From: Prorocentrum cordatum
Taxonomy: Eukaryota > Sar > Dinophyceae > Prorocentrales > Prorocentraceae
Length of the DNA stretch: 64,000 nt
Assembly (NCBI GenBank): GCA_963575745.1
Contig: CAUYUJ010004351.1
Location: 1 to 64,000 of the forward strand
Direction of reading: 5' to 3'
In this document: one piece after another, positions 19,390-29,205 of the stretch
How the letters are laid out: each line of letters opens with the position of its first letter
Numbering within the stretch: the first letter of the stretch is position 1
Translations under genes and position numbers: made by a program
Notes under the pieces: generated by a model
What the model saw: only the letters and a program-made list of their open reading frames with translations
Databases searched by the model: none
Told to the model about the DNA's origin: nothing

Positions 19390-19932
19390 TCAACGCGGTG
19401 CAATCCGCCGAGCCGAAGATGATGTCGCCAATTCCATTGCTCGCGAAATCGCCCCACTTGCCCACCCGCAACATGGCCTGCCAAACCCGGGCGGCGGCGA
19501 CTGCCATGACTGCTCGGCGTTGGCCGGCGCATCAATGCGGCCGCGCAGGCGAAGGGGCTCGCGCACAGAGCGGCCAGCTGGTCTGGCGAGACCGACGCGG
19601 CAGCGGTTGCGCTGACCGCCAGGCGCTCGCAGGCCGCGCTGACGCGCAGGCACTGAAGGTCGAATCGGCGACTCGGGCGGGGCGGACGCGCTACCGCGGC
19701 GACCGACAACAGCAGGCGCAATGATCATAGTGGCGATGTTCGTGGCGAAGATGACAACGACGACGGCACAGGCTACGACGGCGCCAACGCGGATCGCGCC
19801 GATGACGACGATGGCATCCTCGGGTCGACGATGAAGGTCGCGATGCAGATTTCGACGCGCGCGCGGCCGACGCGCGAGTGCCGGGCACGGCATGATTCGA
19901 CGGGGATCGCGCCCCCCCTCCCCCTCCAGCAC
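19390..19932 (-). CDS. Array unit 1: ORF with hydrophobic segment
   Basis: A 180-aa frame carrying RRPEDAIVVIGAIRVGA followed by about 25 hydrophobic residues (VVVVIFATNIATMIIAPAVV). The same segment with changes occurs in the three other units. Upstream similarity to units 2 and 4 sits in another phase (19773-20486), so this copy has a frameshift near 19840. A membrane segment is predicted from hydrophobicity only; no family is recognised. Confidence 0.35.
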   Translation of the reverse strand: MLEGEGGRDPRRIMPCPALARRPRARRNLHRDLHRRPEDAIVVIGAIRVGAVVACAVVVVIFATNIATMIIAPAVVGRRGSASAPPESPIRPSVPARQRGLRAPGGQRNRCRVGLARPAGRSVREPLRLRGRIDAPANAEQSWQSPPPGFGRPCCGWASGAISRAMELATSSSARRIAPR

Positions 19933-20325
19933 GCGCGCAAAGACGTTCGCGGGACTTCGACGCGCGCGCGACAGGCCCGTGCGGTTGCATTCAATGAAGC
20001 CCCTGGGCGCGCGCGCAGAAGAATTCGCATGGGCGCGCGCGCAGACCCTTTATCAAAACCTGTACTCCCAAACCACGGCATTTCAATGTGCCTCGGAAAT
20101 CGGGACATTGAATGCATTCGAAAACGATTTGTTTGAAAGATCCCAGCGCGCGAGACGACGCGCGCGCGTGCGATTCGTCCAAAGGTCCGCAAGGGATCGG
20201 CCCATTGCGCATCGGCGGTTTCCATAACCGAATGCGAGCGAACACATATAATTGACAAGTCAGATGCTGCGTGGACGTGTGGGGGGGGGGGGGGCGAAGA
20301 TGGCTGGGGCGTGGGTGATGTGAAC

Positions 20326-21396
20326 TCATCGTAGAATGAACGATGAGGCAAAATCACATGCAAATTGCACAGCCCAGGGGGGACTGGGTGAACCCGGCCT
20401 CGGTGGGCGACGCGGTGCTCGGTGCGAATTCTTAGGCTCGTACTTGATTGCGCCGCGTAGACTTGATGTTTCCATGCCAAATCCACGCGGCGTAATTAAT
20501 TTGAGAAACTTGAAACGGTCAACTCCACTGCCCGCGCAATCACCCCACCCGCTCGCCCGCAAGCCTGATTGCAAAATCCACGCGACACCGACTGCGATGA
20601 GCGCATGGCGGCGGCAGCCGCGTCTGCTCGGCCGCAGCGGCCCGCGCGCGCTCGCGCGCGCGGAGGCCAGGTAGCTTGTCGCGACCGACGGGGCCGCGGT
20701 GGACCTGGCCGCCTGGCACTTCCCAGCGAGCACTTCAGTGAGGGTCGGCGACTTGGGCGGGCGCGGTATCGTGTCCGCGTCGACGACGGTAGATGCGACG
20801 ATGAAAGTGGCCATGGTGACGAGGGCGACGGCAATGCCAGTGGCGGCGCCGATCGGGGCCACGCCGATGGCGATGACGATCTCCTCGCGTCGGCCATGAG
20901 GGCCCTGGGCGGCTCGCGACGCGCGCGCGCGGCCTACGCGCGCGAATGGACCGCGCTGCATTTCGACAGTGATCGCGCCACCCCGTGCCACGCGCAGCAC
21001 GCGAGCAGATCTCGACGCGCGCGCGGGAGGCCCGCTTTTCGATCTGGGTGAAAATGGCGGCGAACCTGCAATTCGCTGAAGACTTCGCAAAGCCCCCGCG
21101 CGCAGGTTTCCTGGAGGCACGACGCTGTGCAACCACATGATGTTATGCTGGTTCGGGAACCTCGATTCGAAAGCAGAACCAAACCCACAAAGTTGTTGAA
21201 AGAATCCGGCACGCGCGCGCCCCGTCGCATTGTTGCAGAGTGGCCCCGCGCGAGCGCGCGCGCATGGGCGCTTGGATGACTTCGGCGCGCTCATTCGCAC
21301 TTGAAGAAAAGATGACAAACAACTGGCGCGTGAAGAATCCGCAGACGCACGCTTAAATCTATATGGGATAACGCCACGAATCCATTTCCATTGCAT
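20326..21396 (-). CDS. Array unit 2: long ORF with hydrophobic segment
   Basis: A 356-aa frame, the longest in the array. Around residues 170-205 it reads RREEIVIAIGVAPIGAATG then ALVTMATFIVASTVV, followed by TIPRPPKSPTLTEVLAGKC. The IPRPPKSPT and E-V-x-A-G-x-C parts are also in unit 4. The N-terminal half (LRSLQ..., basic, Arg/Ala-rich) also matches unit 4. Function unknown; an open frame may simply reflect CG-rich composition. Confidence 0.35.
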   Translation of the reverse strand: MQWKWIRGVIPYRFKRASADSSRASCLSSFLQVRMSAPKSSKRPCARARAGPLCNNATGRARAGFFQQLCGFGSAFESRFPNQHNIMWLHSVVPPGNLRAGALRSLQRIAGSPPFSPRSKSGPPARASRSARVLRVARGGAITVEMQRGPFARVGRARASRAAQGPHGRREEIVIAIGVAPIGAATGIAVALVTMATFIVASTVVDADTIPRPPKSPTLTEVLAGKCQAARSTAAPSVATSYLASARASARGPLRPSRRGCRRHALIAVGVAWILQSGLRASGWGDCAGSGVDRFKFLKLITPRGFGMETSSLRGAIKYEPKNSHRAPRRPPRPGSPSPPWAVQFACDFASSFILR

Positions 21397-21873
21397 ATGT
21401 TTCCGGGGCGCTCGAGTCAGGCCCCCCTGCGTGACCGAACGTAGTGTTTGAAGGATTTTGGCGCGCGCGCGACCACGCGCGCGCGAACTTCGCCCTGGCT
21501 AGCGCAAGGGATCCTTGAAAACGCTGGGTTTTTGGCGTGCCACTTCGCGCGCAAAATGTTCGCTGCAAAGGGTGGCGAGGGGGCGGGAAGGGGCTATCTG
21601 GGCTGGCATGCGCCCATAATGTAGGATGGGCGATGGGGCAGAACCACGCGCGCATTGCAACGCAGAAAGACGAGCCAATAAGTCAGGGGGCGAGGGCGGG
21701 GCCTGCTGCATTTTGAAAAGGGAGGAGCGATGTGGCGCAATTAATTCTGAACGCCACGAAATTTCCACCACCCCCTGCTCGCGCAAGCATCTCGCCCGCC
21801 CGCCCGCCCGCCGCGCGGTTTGCAAAGCCCGCGCGGCGGCGATTGCGATGAAATCTCGGCCGCGCCGCGCTGG

Positions 21874-22434
21874 TCAGTTCGGCTGCCTTGCATATCTCTG
21901 CGGCCGCGCAAGCCCGCGCATGATCGCGCGCGCAGCGCTGGTCAGTTCGGCGCGAAAGACGCGGCCGCGGCGGCGCTGGCCGCCGGGCACTCCCCGGCGG
22001 GCACTGGAGCGCGAGTCGGGGCGCGGGCGGACGCGGTGCATGGCGGCGCAGGCAACGGTGGACGCGGCGGCGATAATTGCGACGAGGGCGACGACGGTGA
22101 TGATGCCGACGGCAAGCCCAATCAAATTCGCGGCGCCGATTCTGGTCGCGCCGACGACGACGACCGCGTCGTCGCGTCGGCAATGGGGGCGCTGTAAAAT
22201 TAGACGCGCGCGCGCGGCCGACGCGCGCGCGAGAGGCCCGCGCTCAACTGTTCGACAAGGAGCGCGCTTCCCTCGCCCTCCACTCACGCGCGCCCATGGG
22301 CGCCCGAATGAATTCGACATGCAGCGCGAGAGCCCCGCCTGGTCAAACTTGACGAAGAATTTCAGGGCAAACCGGTGGCTGTCAGAATTCGCAAGAACGC
22401 GCGCACAGACCCGTTCTTCGAAGCATGACCTCAC
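21874..22434 (-). CDS. Array unit 3: ORF with hydrophobic segment
   Basis: A 186-aa frame. RRDDAVVVVGATRIGAANL is followed by a hydrophobic run (AVGIITVVALVAIIAAAST). After it the PRPPKSPT motif of units 2 and 4 is lost and a generic Arg-rich tail follows, so this copy seems decayed at the C-terminus. Confidence 0.35.
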   Translation of the reverse strand: MRSCFEERVCARVLANSDSHRFALKFFVKFDQAGLSRCMSNSFGRPWARVSGGRGKRAPCRTVERGPLARASAARARLILQRPHCRRDDAVVVVGATRIGAANLIGLAVGIITVVALVAIIAAASTVACAAMHRVRPRPDSRSSARRGVPGGQRRRGRVFRAELTSAARAIMRGLARPQRYARQPN

Positions 22435-23339
22435 ACAACTATGCGTTTTCCAAGCGCTCGGGGGGGCCCGAATTCAACGTGAGCGGTGTCGTTATGTTCG
22501 CGCGGCGACGCGCGCGCGTTTCGCCCCGTCCGTTCGCCCAGGGAACTCCCGGGACAACGCGCGCCCAAGCGCGGTCAAATTATTTCGGCGCGCGTGCGCG
22601 GGAGGCGCGCCTGGCAGCTTGTGATGAAGATTGTGAGAAACCAAATCGTTACCTGCAGCATTCGCAGGAGCGCGAGCGCGCGCTGTTGTTGAATCTTCCT
22701 GTCGCGAAGCAGTGTGTTTCATATGTTTCTGGCGCGCTCGCTTCTGAAGTCCGCGCGAAACGAAACGCGCGCGCTGACGGAGTCTCGACATGCGCGCGCG
22801 ACGCCTCGCGCGCGTGAGTTTCGCCCCGTTTACGATCCAAGAGATGTCTGCGACAACGCGCGCGCAAGGGCGCTCGAATGGTTTCGACGCGCGGGCGCGG
22901 GAGGCACGCTTGGTCGCACTTGATGGGCACGACAAACAGAATATGATTTTGCTTTCGAGAGCTCGCAAGAGTGCGAACGCATGCGTTGCTGCATGCTCCA
23001 ATTACGAAACCACTTGTCTTGCAGTGCCCGGAGTGCTCGACGTTGAACTCCCTGCGGCGCCCGCGTGCGTTTTTGACGGATGTCGGCAATCGCGCGCGAC
23101 GATTTGCGCGCGTGAATTTCTTCATATGTGAAGCAAGGGGTTCTTGCCAACTGACGATTTGTGATAAACGAGTGAGCGCGCATGCCATGTTTTGGAAGAG
23201 GACGATGATGGGCGGTTAATCACTGCCTGAGATGGCTTGAACCGGATGGGCGAGGGCGCAGAATTACTTCCGGTAGATAATGAGAAAAGATGCACCGTTC
23301 AGCCAGGGGGGGGGGGAATAGGTATTCATGTTGTTGGTT

Positions 23340-23391
23340 GAGTGTGAGAGAGAGAGAGAGAGCGAGAGAGAGAGAGAGAGAGAGAGAAAAA
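23340..23391. repeat. (GA)n microsatellite
   Basis: AGAGAGAG runs with one CG interruption, inside the fourth array unit. Confidence 0.9.
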
Positions 23392-23663
23392 CTATGTGAT
23401 GCCATATACAGTGTGCACTTAACGTCGTGCAATCTATGCGGCGCAACCTATGTGATACAATAGTTGTGTTGCATACTTCGCGGTGCAATTCACCTGACGA
23501 ACTTGACACTATAAACTCCAGCGCTCGCGCGAACATCCCACCAACCCAACCGTAACTGGGTTTGCAAAACCTATTCGGGAGCGATTGCGGTGAGTGCTGG
23601 GTGTTGGCTGGTGCATCTCTGCGACCGCGATAGCCCGCGCATGCTCGCGCGTGCAGCGGCCAA

Positions 23664-24224
23664 CTAGTTTGGCGCGACAGTAACGAGAGCGGTGGCGCTA
23701 ACCGTTCGGCACATCCCAGCGGGCACTTCAGCGCGAGTCGGCGACTTGGGCGGGCGCGGTATCATGGCAACGCCAGCAACAGTAGACACGATGATGATCG
23801 TATCGATGCTGGCGGCGATGCTGACAGCGACGGCGGGGCAGCCAGTGACGGCGCCGATGCTGATCACGCCGACGACGATGACGGCGTCTTCGCGTCGGCG
23901 ATGAAGGTTTCGGAAAGAATTCGAATGGGCGCGCGGCAGACGCGCGAAAGTGGCCCGCAAGGTATATTTGACACGGACCGTGCCGCCCCAACACGCGCGA
24001 AAATGCATTCGAACGATTCCGACATGCGCGCGCGAAGGCCGTTTGGTATCATTGTATGGACATGTTGAAGCACTTCTGTTTTTCTGGAGACTTCGCAAGA
24101 CCGCATTGCGAAACATCCGTGAACATTCGTGATGCGAAACCTTTTTTCCAATAGCCCAAAAAATGTTTGGACACTCGATGTTGAAATCCTTCCGGAACCC
24201 ATTGTGTTTGAAGGATTCCAGCAT
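23664..24224 (-). CDS. Array unit 4: ORF with hydrophobic segment
   Basis: A 186-aa frame. It begins with a non-repetitive, more balanced stretch (FNIECPNIFWAIGKKVSHHE), then LRSLQKNRS, then RRREDAVIVVGVISIGAVTG and a hydrophobic run (VSIAASIDTIIIVSTVAGVA), IPRPPKSPT and EVPAGMC. It is the least CG-biased copy, hence the best candidate for a once-real coding unit. Confidence 0.4.
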   Translation of the reverse strand: MLESFKHNGFRKDFNIECPNIFWAIGKKVSHHECSRMFRNAVLRSLQKNRSASTCPYNDTKRPSRAHVGIVRMHFRACWGGTVRVKYTLRATFARLPRAHSNSFRNLHRRREDAVIVVGVISIGAVTGCPAVAVSIAASIDTIIIVSTVAGVAMIPRPPKSPTRAEVPAGMCRTVSATALVTVAPN

Positions 24225-24494
24225 GCGCGCAAGACGACGCGCACGTGCGCAATTCGTCCCATGCGTTGCAAGGGATGTGCTGAAAACTTTTGACTGATAA
24301 ACGAATGCGCGCGTATAGTATCTTTAACCGGGGATCCGAAGGGGTACCGATACTAGCCTGGCTGGGATGGTATGAGTTCGCTGGTCGGATGGACATTGGG
24401 TCAGAATCATACCTGTTTTGCAGGATCCCCCGGGGAATCGATAAGTCTGGGGAAAGGGAAGGCTGTATAATGTTTCCCATTTCAACAAAACATG

Positions 24495-24790
24495 TGAATG
24501 TTTGTGCGGCGACGAAGCGGCGACGGGGTGGCGACGGCGGCCACATAGAGCCAACACGCTGGTACACATGCCCAAACGACGGGTGGCGACGAGGTGGCGA
24601 CCGGTCGGCGACGGCGGCCACGTAGCCGCCAGACCGAGGACACGGACCAGACGACGGGCGGCGACTAGGCGGCGACGGCGGCCACTAGTCGCCAGACCGA
24701 TTATACGGCCCACACGGCGGACGGCGACAAGACGGCGACGGGGCGGCGACGGCGGCCACATAGCCGCCAGACCGAAGACCCAGCCCAGTT
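24495..24790. repeat. GGCGACGGCGGCCAC minisatellite
   Basis: Imperfect units containing GGCGACGGCGGCCAC, followed by ATAG or TAG and CCAGACCGA, repeat about four times with unit lengths of 60-110 bp. Confidence 0.85.
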
Positions 24791-24999
24791 CCCGAGAACA
24801 GAAGTAAAAAAACATTGAGTACAAGCACAGTGTGAGAAACTATATGCTTGTGTGATGGAACTCGCGTACAGCATGTTCATCGGCATGCTGCAGCGAAGAC
24901 GCAGCGGGGCACGCACCGCCGAAATACGACTATCAACTCAAGCTCGAGAAACCTTCTCGAAGCTCGAATGCACAGATCATGTCAACTAGTATCAACGTG

Positions 25000-25440
25000 A
25001 CAAATAATGGGCAATGGCGCCTCAGCGTTCCGTCGCCATGACCCAGAAGAGGAGGTTGTCCATCAAAGCGCTCAAGAACATCTGGGCATCGCAGCGAGCT
25101 CGCTTTGCCCTGTTTGCCCTCGCCCCCTGCCCATGGTCTCCCATCGCCTGGACCTGCATACACATTTCTTTCGTATTCTTCTCCATCGCGTCTCCTCCGA
25201 TACTGCTCCTGCTTCATCGCCTGCGACCGGACGCGACGATAAGACATGTCGTGTTGATTTCTGCTGCCTGGTCTAGAGCAGCATGGTGGCCAGCGGTTGC
25301 GCGAAGTTTCATGCCTGTGCGTAAGGCTAAGGCACTCGTGTGCTGCAAGTGTAGCTCCTTCACACGTCGGACAACAGCCAGGCGGCCGTTGGCGCCGCGG
25401 CAAGGAAAACCCTGACTCAGAGCAGAGCGAAGCGATGCTA
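25000..25440. other. Unique segment with overlapping ORFs on both strands
   Basis: Plus strand 25014-25415 (133 aa) has a hydrophobic run (FVFFSIASPPILLLLHRL) and CCKCSSF. The minus frame over the same DNA is hydrophilic (QAMKQEQYRRRRDGEEYE). The segment is less repetitive than its neighbours and may be a gene fragment; which strand, if any, cannot be decided. Confidence 0.25.
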
Positions 25441-25495
25441 CAAAACAAGAGGCCTCCTAGATAGGGTCGGAGTAGATGTGGGTGGAGCATCGCGC

Positions 25496-25640
25496 CGAAT
25501 CGCCGATACATCGCCGATGTATCGGCGATGCATCGGCGATGCATCGGCGACGTCGGCGATGCATCGGCGACGTCGGCGCGGAGAAAATCGGGATCCACAT
25601 CGAGACGCATCGCCAAAGCATCGACGATACGGCGCGATCC
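25496..25640. repeat. ATCGGCGATGC minisatellite
   Basis: Direct and inverted GCATCGGCGA units, including GATACATCGCCGATGTATCG, make a locally palindromic array. Related short versions occur inside the family G blocks at 50030 and 56905. Confidence 0.9.
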
Positions 25641-25954
25641 TCCGACCCCATCTACTCGGACCACATCTGGGAGGCCCAGAACAACGCCCTTCTCGACCCC
25701 CATACTCCCGAGAGGCAAGGCTATAGGGGGAAACCGGCTCCAGCGGGGAAGCCTCGAACTGCATCGACGAGGCAACGCCGCTGCCTCGGCCACGGGCCCC
25801 CGACGGCGATGCCGCGCTTCCCCCTCGGCGGCGTGGGCTCTCGGGACCCTCTCGGCGATCCGCGGGTCACCGGGGGCCGGCTGCGACCCCCCCCAGCCGA
25901 CCCTCCCCCGACGTGGCTCCGGACGCCCCCCGCCCCGCAGCATCGGGGGCGTCC

Positions 25955-26145
25955 AAGGAGGGGGGGCGCCCAAGAGGAGGGGGCGCAACTCGTGGCCAGC
26001 GGCATGTGGGCGGCCCAGGGGAGGGCGGGGAGGGCACTGGAAGCGAGAAAAAGCGCCATGAGAAACCTGGGGGAGGCAGCGCGGCCCCCGCCACGAGATC
26101 CACCCTCCCCTGGTCCTCACCACCGCTCCTTGTCGCCCGCGACAA
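25955..26145. mobile_element. Family D element, copy 1 (diverged)
   Basis: Shares CCAAGAGG.GGGGGCGCAA, GGCGGCATGTG.GCGGCCCAG and a right end GCTCCTTGTCGCCCGCGACA with the better copies at 29622 and 48275. Confidence 0.55.
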
Positions 26146-26204
26146 CGGCAACGCGGGCGATGCCGTCTGTTTGAAACTCTTCAGGTGCGGTGCGGGGCAG
26201 GTGC

Positions 26205-26400
26205 AGGACGGCCCAGAATCGAATCGACAAATCGTTTCGGTGATCGACAGGAATCGGTTCTTCGGAAATCGGCAGCCGAGTCTGAAAAACTCGAATCGGC
26301 GGACATCGGCAGGCCAGCATGCCTCCGATGTGAAGTCGTAACCCGAATCGGAATCACAAGTCGAATCGAATCGAATCGGAAGAATCAAAACGAGCCCTGC
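26205..26400. repeat. Degenerate GAATCG repeat
   Basis: GAATCG, AAATCG and CGAATCGAAT recur irregularly; a second patch lies at 27655-27760. Short and decayed. Confidence 0.7.
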
Positions 26401-26423
26401 AGGTGGCTCCCAACTCGGATTGG

Positions 26424-26576
26424 GTCGGGCGTGTCCTCCTACAGGCGGATTCTGGACGAAACATAGATAGAGAGTCAAAGCATATTCAAACACTGATCAA
26501 ACATACTCGAAAAATCGTCCCCAGACTATTTTCTGACTACCTTTCCATATTCCCCCTGTAGAGGGACGTGCCCGAC
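26424..26576. mobile_element. Family N TIR element, copy 2 (complete)
   Basis: 153 bp from GTCGGGCGTGTCCTCCTACA to the inverse CTGTAGAGGGACGTGCCCGAC. The interior right half shares CGTCCCCAGACTATTTTCTG with other N copies. Confidence 0.9.
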
Positions 26577-26774
26577 GTAAAACAAAAAAAAACAAAAAAA
26601 AAAATCGGGTCGAGACAAGGCGGCCCTGGCGGCCGCCCGCGGCGCGGAGCCCCCGGCGCGCCACGACGATGCCACGGGACGCCCCGCACACCCCGCTGGG
26701 GAGCGCCGTGGCCCTCCGAGGCACCCTCCCCACGCTCCTGAGGAGGCAACTACTGGAGGTCTTCGTCGGAAGCA

Positions 26775-27150
26775 TTGAGGGGGAGGAGGAGGAGGAGGAG
26801 GACGAGGAGGAGGAGGAGGAGGGAGGAGGAGGAGGAAGGAGGAGGAGGAGGAGGAGGAGGAGGAGGAGGAGGGGGAGGAGGACGAGGAGGAGGGGGGGGG
26901 AGGAGGAGGAGGAGGAGGGGGGGAGGAGGAGGAGGAGAGGAGGAGAGGGAGGAGGAGGAGGAGGAGGAGGAGGAGGAGGAGGAGGAGGAGGAGGAGGAGG
27001 AGGAGGAGGGAGGAAGAGGGGGAAGAGGAGGAGGGGAAGAGGAGGAGGAGGAGGAGGAGGAGGAGGAGGAGGAGGAGGAGGAGAGGAGGAGGAGGAGGAG
27101 GAGGAGGAGGAGGAGGGAGGGGGGGGGGAGGACGAGGAGAAGGAGCACGA
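26775..27150. repeat. GGA polypurine tract, longest in the window
   Basis: About 375 bp of GGA/GGGA units with only sparse GAC interruptions. It appears to have grown inside a family B copy. Confidence 0.95.
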
Positions 27151-27307
27151 GCGAAGATCGAGGAAAAACGGGCACCGACAGTCGATAAAGCCGCCGCCGC
27201 AGATCTGCGGAGCTCGGAGGAGCCGGAGTGGACCTCGGATTAAGCGGGATGAAGCGGAATTGAACGGGATCCAGCGGGATGAAACCGGATGACACCGGAT
27301 TGAGCCA

Positions 27308-27478
27308 GATTGAAGGGGCCCTGAGACACACAGACAAATACACACAAATAACAGGATTCCCCATGTTTTCCATAGTTTCTCGCTTTCTGTCTTCCCCCCC
27401 ATTTTCCATATCTTCCCATGTTTTCTGGGGAATCGACGATGGATTATGTCTGTGTGCTTTTCCCTCCTGACAGATGCA
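27308..27478 (+). mobile_element. Family C dispersed repeat, copy 1
   Basis: About 170 bp: GGGGCCC.G, ACAAATA, TTCCCCATGTTTTCCATAG, CGCTTTCTGTCTTCCCCCCA, TCCATATCTTCC, then TTTTCTGGGGAATCGACGAT and TGTCTGTGTGCTTTTCCCTCC. It is inserted in family B; copies occur at 48140, 48545 and 61195. Confidence 0.8.
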
Positions 27479-27909
27479 GCCGGATCTCGGACCAGGGCAG
27501 CATCAAAATTTGACCTCTCAGGCGCTGCATCCGGACTCCGGGGGCCCCCATCCCCCACGCTCCGCCGCCAGGAGAGCTCGGGGAGCGAGGCCACACGGCG
27601 GACCGGCGAAATCTCGGGAGCCACGTCGGGAGAGGAGTCGAAGCGGCAGGCATCGGCCGGAAAGGGAGACCTCCACGGAGAAGCCGAAATCCAAATCGGC
27701 GAATCCAAAGTCGACTCGGGACATCGAAGTCGAATCGAGTCGGAGGAGTCGAAAGGAGCCCTGTCCCTGGCACCCCTCCCCCGGTGAGCGGGAGTCCCTT
27801 GCCAGCCAAGAGCTTCAGGGGGGATGGCAGGACCCATGACCTCCTGAGGTTATCGCATGGCTTTCGGCCGTCTCGGGGCCCCACTGCGTTCACGCCGACA
27901 GGTGACTCC

Positions 27910-28091
27910 TACAGCAGGAGCCCGACCACAAGAAACTTTCCACGAGAAGCCCAACCCTGGAACACCAGGGCGTCCTCTTGCTTTTTGGTGTGGGAACATC
28001 ACGCCTTCCATCGCCAACCCATCGACACCCAAGAAACCGCGGGCACCCTGAAGGCAAGCAAGGTGCTTCTTGGCATGGGCTTCCACTGTAC
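27910..28091 (+). mobile_element. Family I TIR element, copy 3
   Basis: Uninterrupted copy with ends TACAGCAGGAGCCCGACCAC and GGCTTCCACTGTA. It is the most useful reference for the family. Confidence 0.8.
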
Positions 28092-28103
28092 GTGTAGTCT
28101 AGC

Positions 28104-28322
28104 ACGTCTCTCTATCGGGGATCTACTGACACGGGTCAATGCAAACCCGGGTCAGTCAGGCTTTGCAGTATCCTGCTTTGCAGGATCCTGCTGCAAGATC
28201 CTGCAGGATCCTGCACCCAAGCCTGGGTCAAGGCGACCCTGGCTATATGCATGATCCTGCAAGATAGGGCGCTCTGGCTGAACCCCTCTGGCATTGACCC
28301 CCATCTCTTGATCCCCGATGTG
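28104..28322. mobile_element. Family E TIR element, copy 1
   Basis: Ends CTATCGGGGATCTACTGACA and the inverse ...CTCTTGATCCCCGATG; both arms continue with GGGTCAATGC. The interior carries repeated GCAGGATCCTGC palindromes. Family H follows directly. Confidence 0.8.
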
Positions 28323-28540
28323 AGCGTTTTCGTATTCGGCATTTCGACACTGGGCGGAAAGGAGGGGAAGGAGGGGTCTGGATCCAGACCTTTGCTTAGT
28401 GCGACGGTTTGGAACCGTGCGTCGTGTGGGGGAGAGACACCACCTGCTCGAAACTGGCGCCCAAACCGGCTATGACCTACTCCATGGGGGGGGGGAGGGG
28501 GGGGGGAGGGCCCGCGCCGATCGGCAAAGCAATGAATAAG
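28323..28540. repeat. Family H repeat, copy 1
   Basis: Shares TATTCGGCATTTCGACA, CCAGACCT.TGCTTAGTGCGAC and GCCCGCGCCGATCGGC with 59347-59580. The short inverted pair GACGGTTTGGAACCGTGCGTC makes a small hairpin. Confidence 0.75.
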
Positions 28541-28737
28541 CAAGCGACGACGACCTCTGCCAGCCGACAGCCCTCCCGGCCGGCCGGCGGCGGCAAGCGC
28601 GCGCCTCCGAGCTGGAGCGCGCCTCCAGCTGCCGGGGGGCGGGCCCGTCGCCGCGGCAGAGCAGGCAGACCACGGTCTGGCGGCGCGCGCCCCCGCGTAC
28701 ACCGTGGCGGCCGACCCGACCAGGTCGGACGAGAGGG

Positions 28738-28892
28738 GGGATGCTCCTCCTCCTCCTCCTCCTCCTCCCCCTCCTCCTCCTCCTCCGCCTCCTCCTCCTC
28801 CTCCTCCTCGTCCCCCTCCTCCCTCTCCTCCCCCTCCTCCCCCTCCTCCCCCGCCTCCGCCTCCTCCCTCTCCTCCTCCTCCTCCGAGAGGG
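28738..28892. repeat. TCC polypyrimidine tract
   Basis: Plus-strand CCTCCT with CCCCCT and CCGCCT variants, 155 bp. It is flanked on both sides by AGAGGGGGGATGC, in direct orientation, so that motif may have been duplicated with the tract. Confidence 0.9.
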
Positions 28893-28938
28893 GGGGATGC
28901 AGTCATGGCGCTGCGCCAACTCGTGGGAGCCTCCCATA

Positions 28939-29108
28939 GGGCGACAAGGTCTATACGCAGCCACTGCTCCCTGGCCAGGCCCACCCTGAACCCAGCAGCG
29001 GTGCATACGCCACGCCTTCCTGGCTTGGCCAGAAAGGCGTCTTCTCGGCTCCTGAGTTCAAGCTGGGCATGGCCAGGGAGCAGTGGATGTGTATAGAATT
29101 CGTCGCCC
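28939..29108. mobile_element. 170-bp TIR element, single copy
   Basis: The left GGGCGACAAGGTCTATACGC and right ends are inverse copies for about 37 bp; the inner 17 bp CACTGCTCCCTGGCCA are exact. The interior has no coding signal. Confidence 0.88.
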
Positions 29109-29127
29109 GATCCCATACCATCTTGTC

Positions 29128-29205
29128 GGCCCTTGCGGATCGACGCTGATCGACGCTGCATCGACGCTAAATCGACGCTGAATCGGCGCCACCTCATCGG
29201 CTCCC
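29128..29205. repeat. GATCGACGCT minisatellite
   Basis: Five units of GATCGACGCTGA with AAT and GCA variants, period 12. Confidence 0.85.

Larger units (their letters stand above)
19241..24290. repeat. Array of diverged CG-rich units about 1.1-1.7 kb apart
   Basis: At least four units share the same order: a GCGGTGCAAT block, a short GATTGCGATGA-type segment, a GGCACTTC/CAGCGGGCACTTCAG block, then a segment of GCGACGA triplets. The units end in CGCGCGCG-rich DNA followed by GATAAACGA/CATAACCGA. The corresponding landmark near the peptide start falls at about 19830, 20900, 22188 and 23905, giving spacings of roughly 1.07, 1.29 and 1.72 kb. Two shorter partial units lie in 22480-23200. Alternating CG runs are Z-DNA prone. 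Confidence 0.75.
26745..27545 (+). repeat. Family B repeat, copy 4, expanded and interrupted
   Basis: The left block GCAACTACTGGAGGTCTTCG leads into a 375-bp GGA tract where other copies have AAGGAGGATGAAG. The decamer run GGATTAAGCGGGATGAAGC then starts near 27236, is interrupted by a family C element, and resumes with CCGGATCTCGGACCAGGGC and TTGACCTCTCAGGCG. Confidence 0.8.

Noticed and set aside
25496-25640. CRISPR-like short repeats with spacers
   Set aside because: The ATCGGCGATGC units are contiguous and partly palindromic without unique spacers of constant length, and the genome is eukaryotic.
24933-26123. 396-aa minus ORF
   Set aside because: Its upper half is family D and its middle the ATCGGCGATGC minisatellite. 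Only 25000-25440 might be non-repeat coding, and that is listed separately with low confidence.
26497-27837. 446-aa minus ORF with Ser/Pro runs
   Set aside because: It spans the 375-bp GGA tract plus a family B and a family C repeat, so it is an artefact of repeats.
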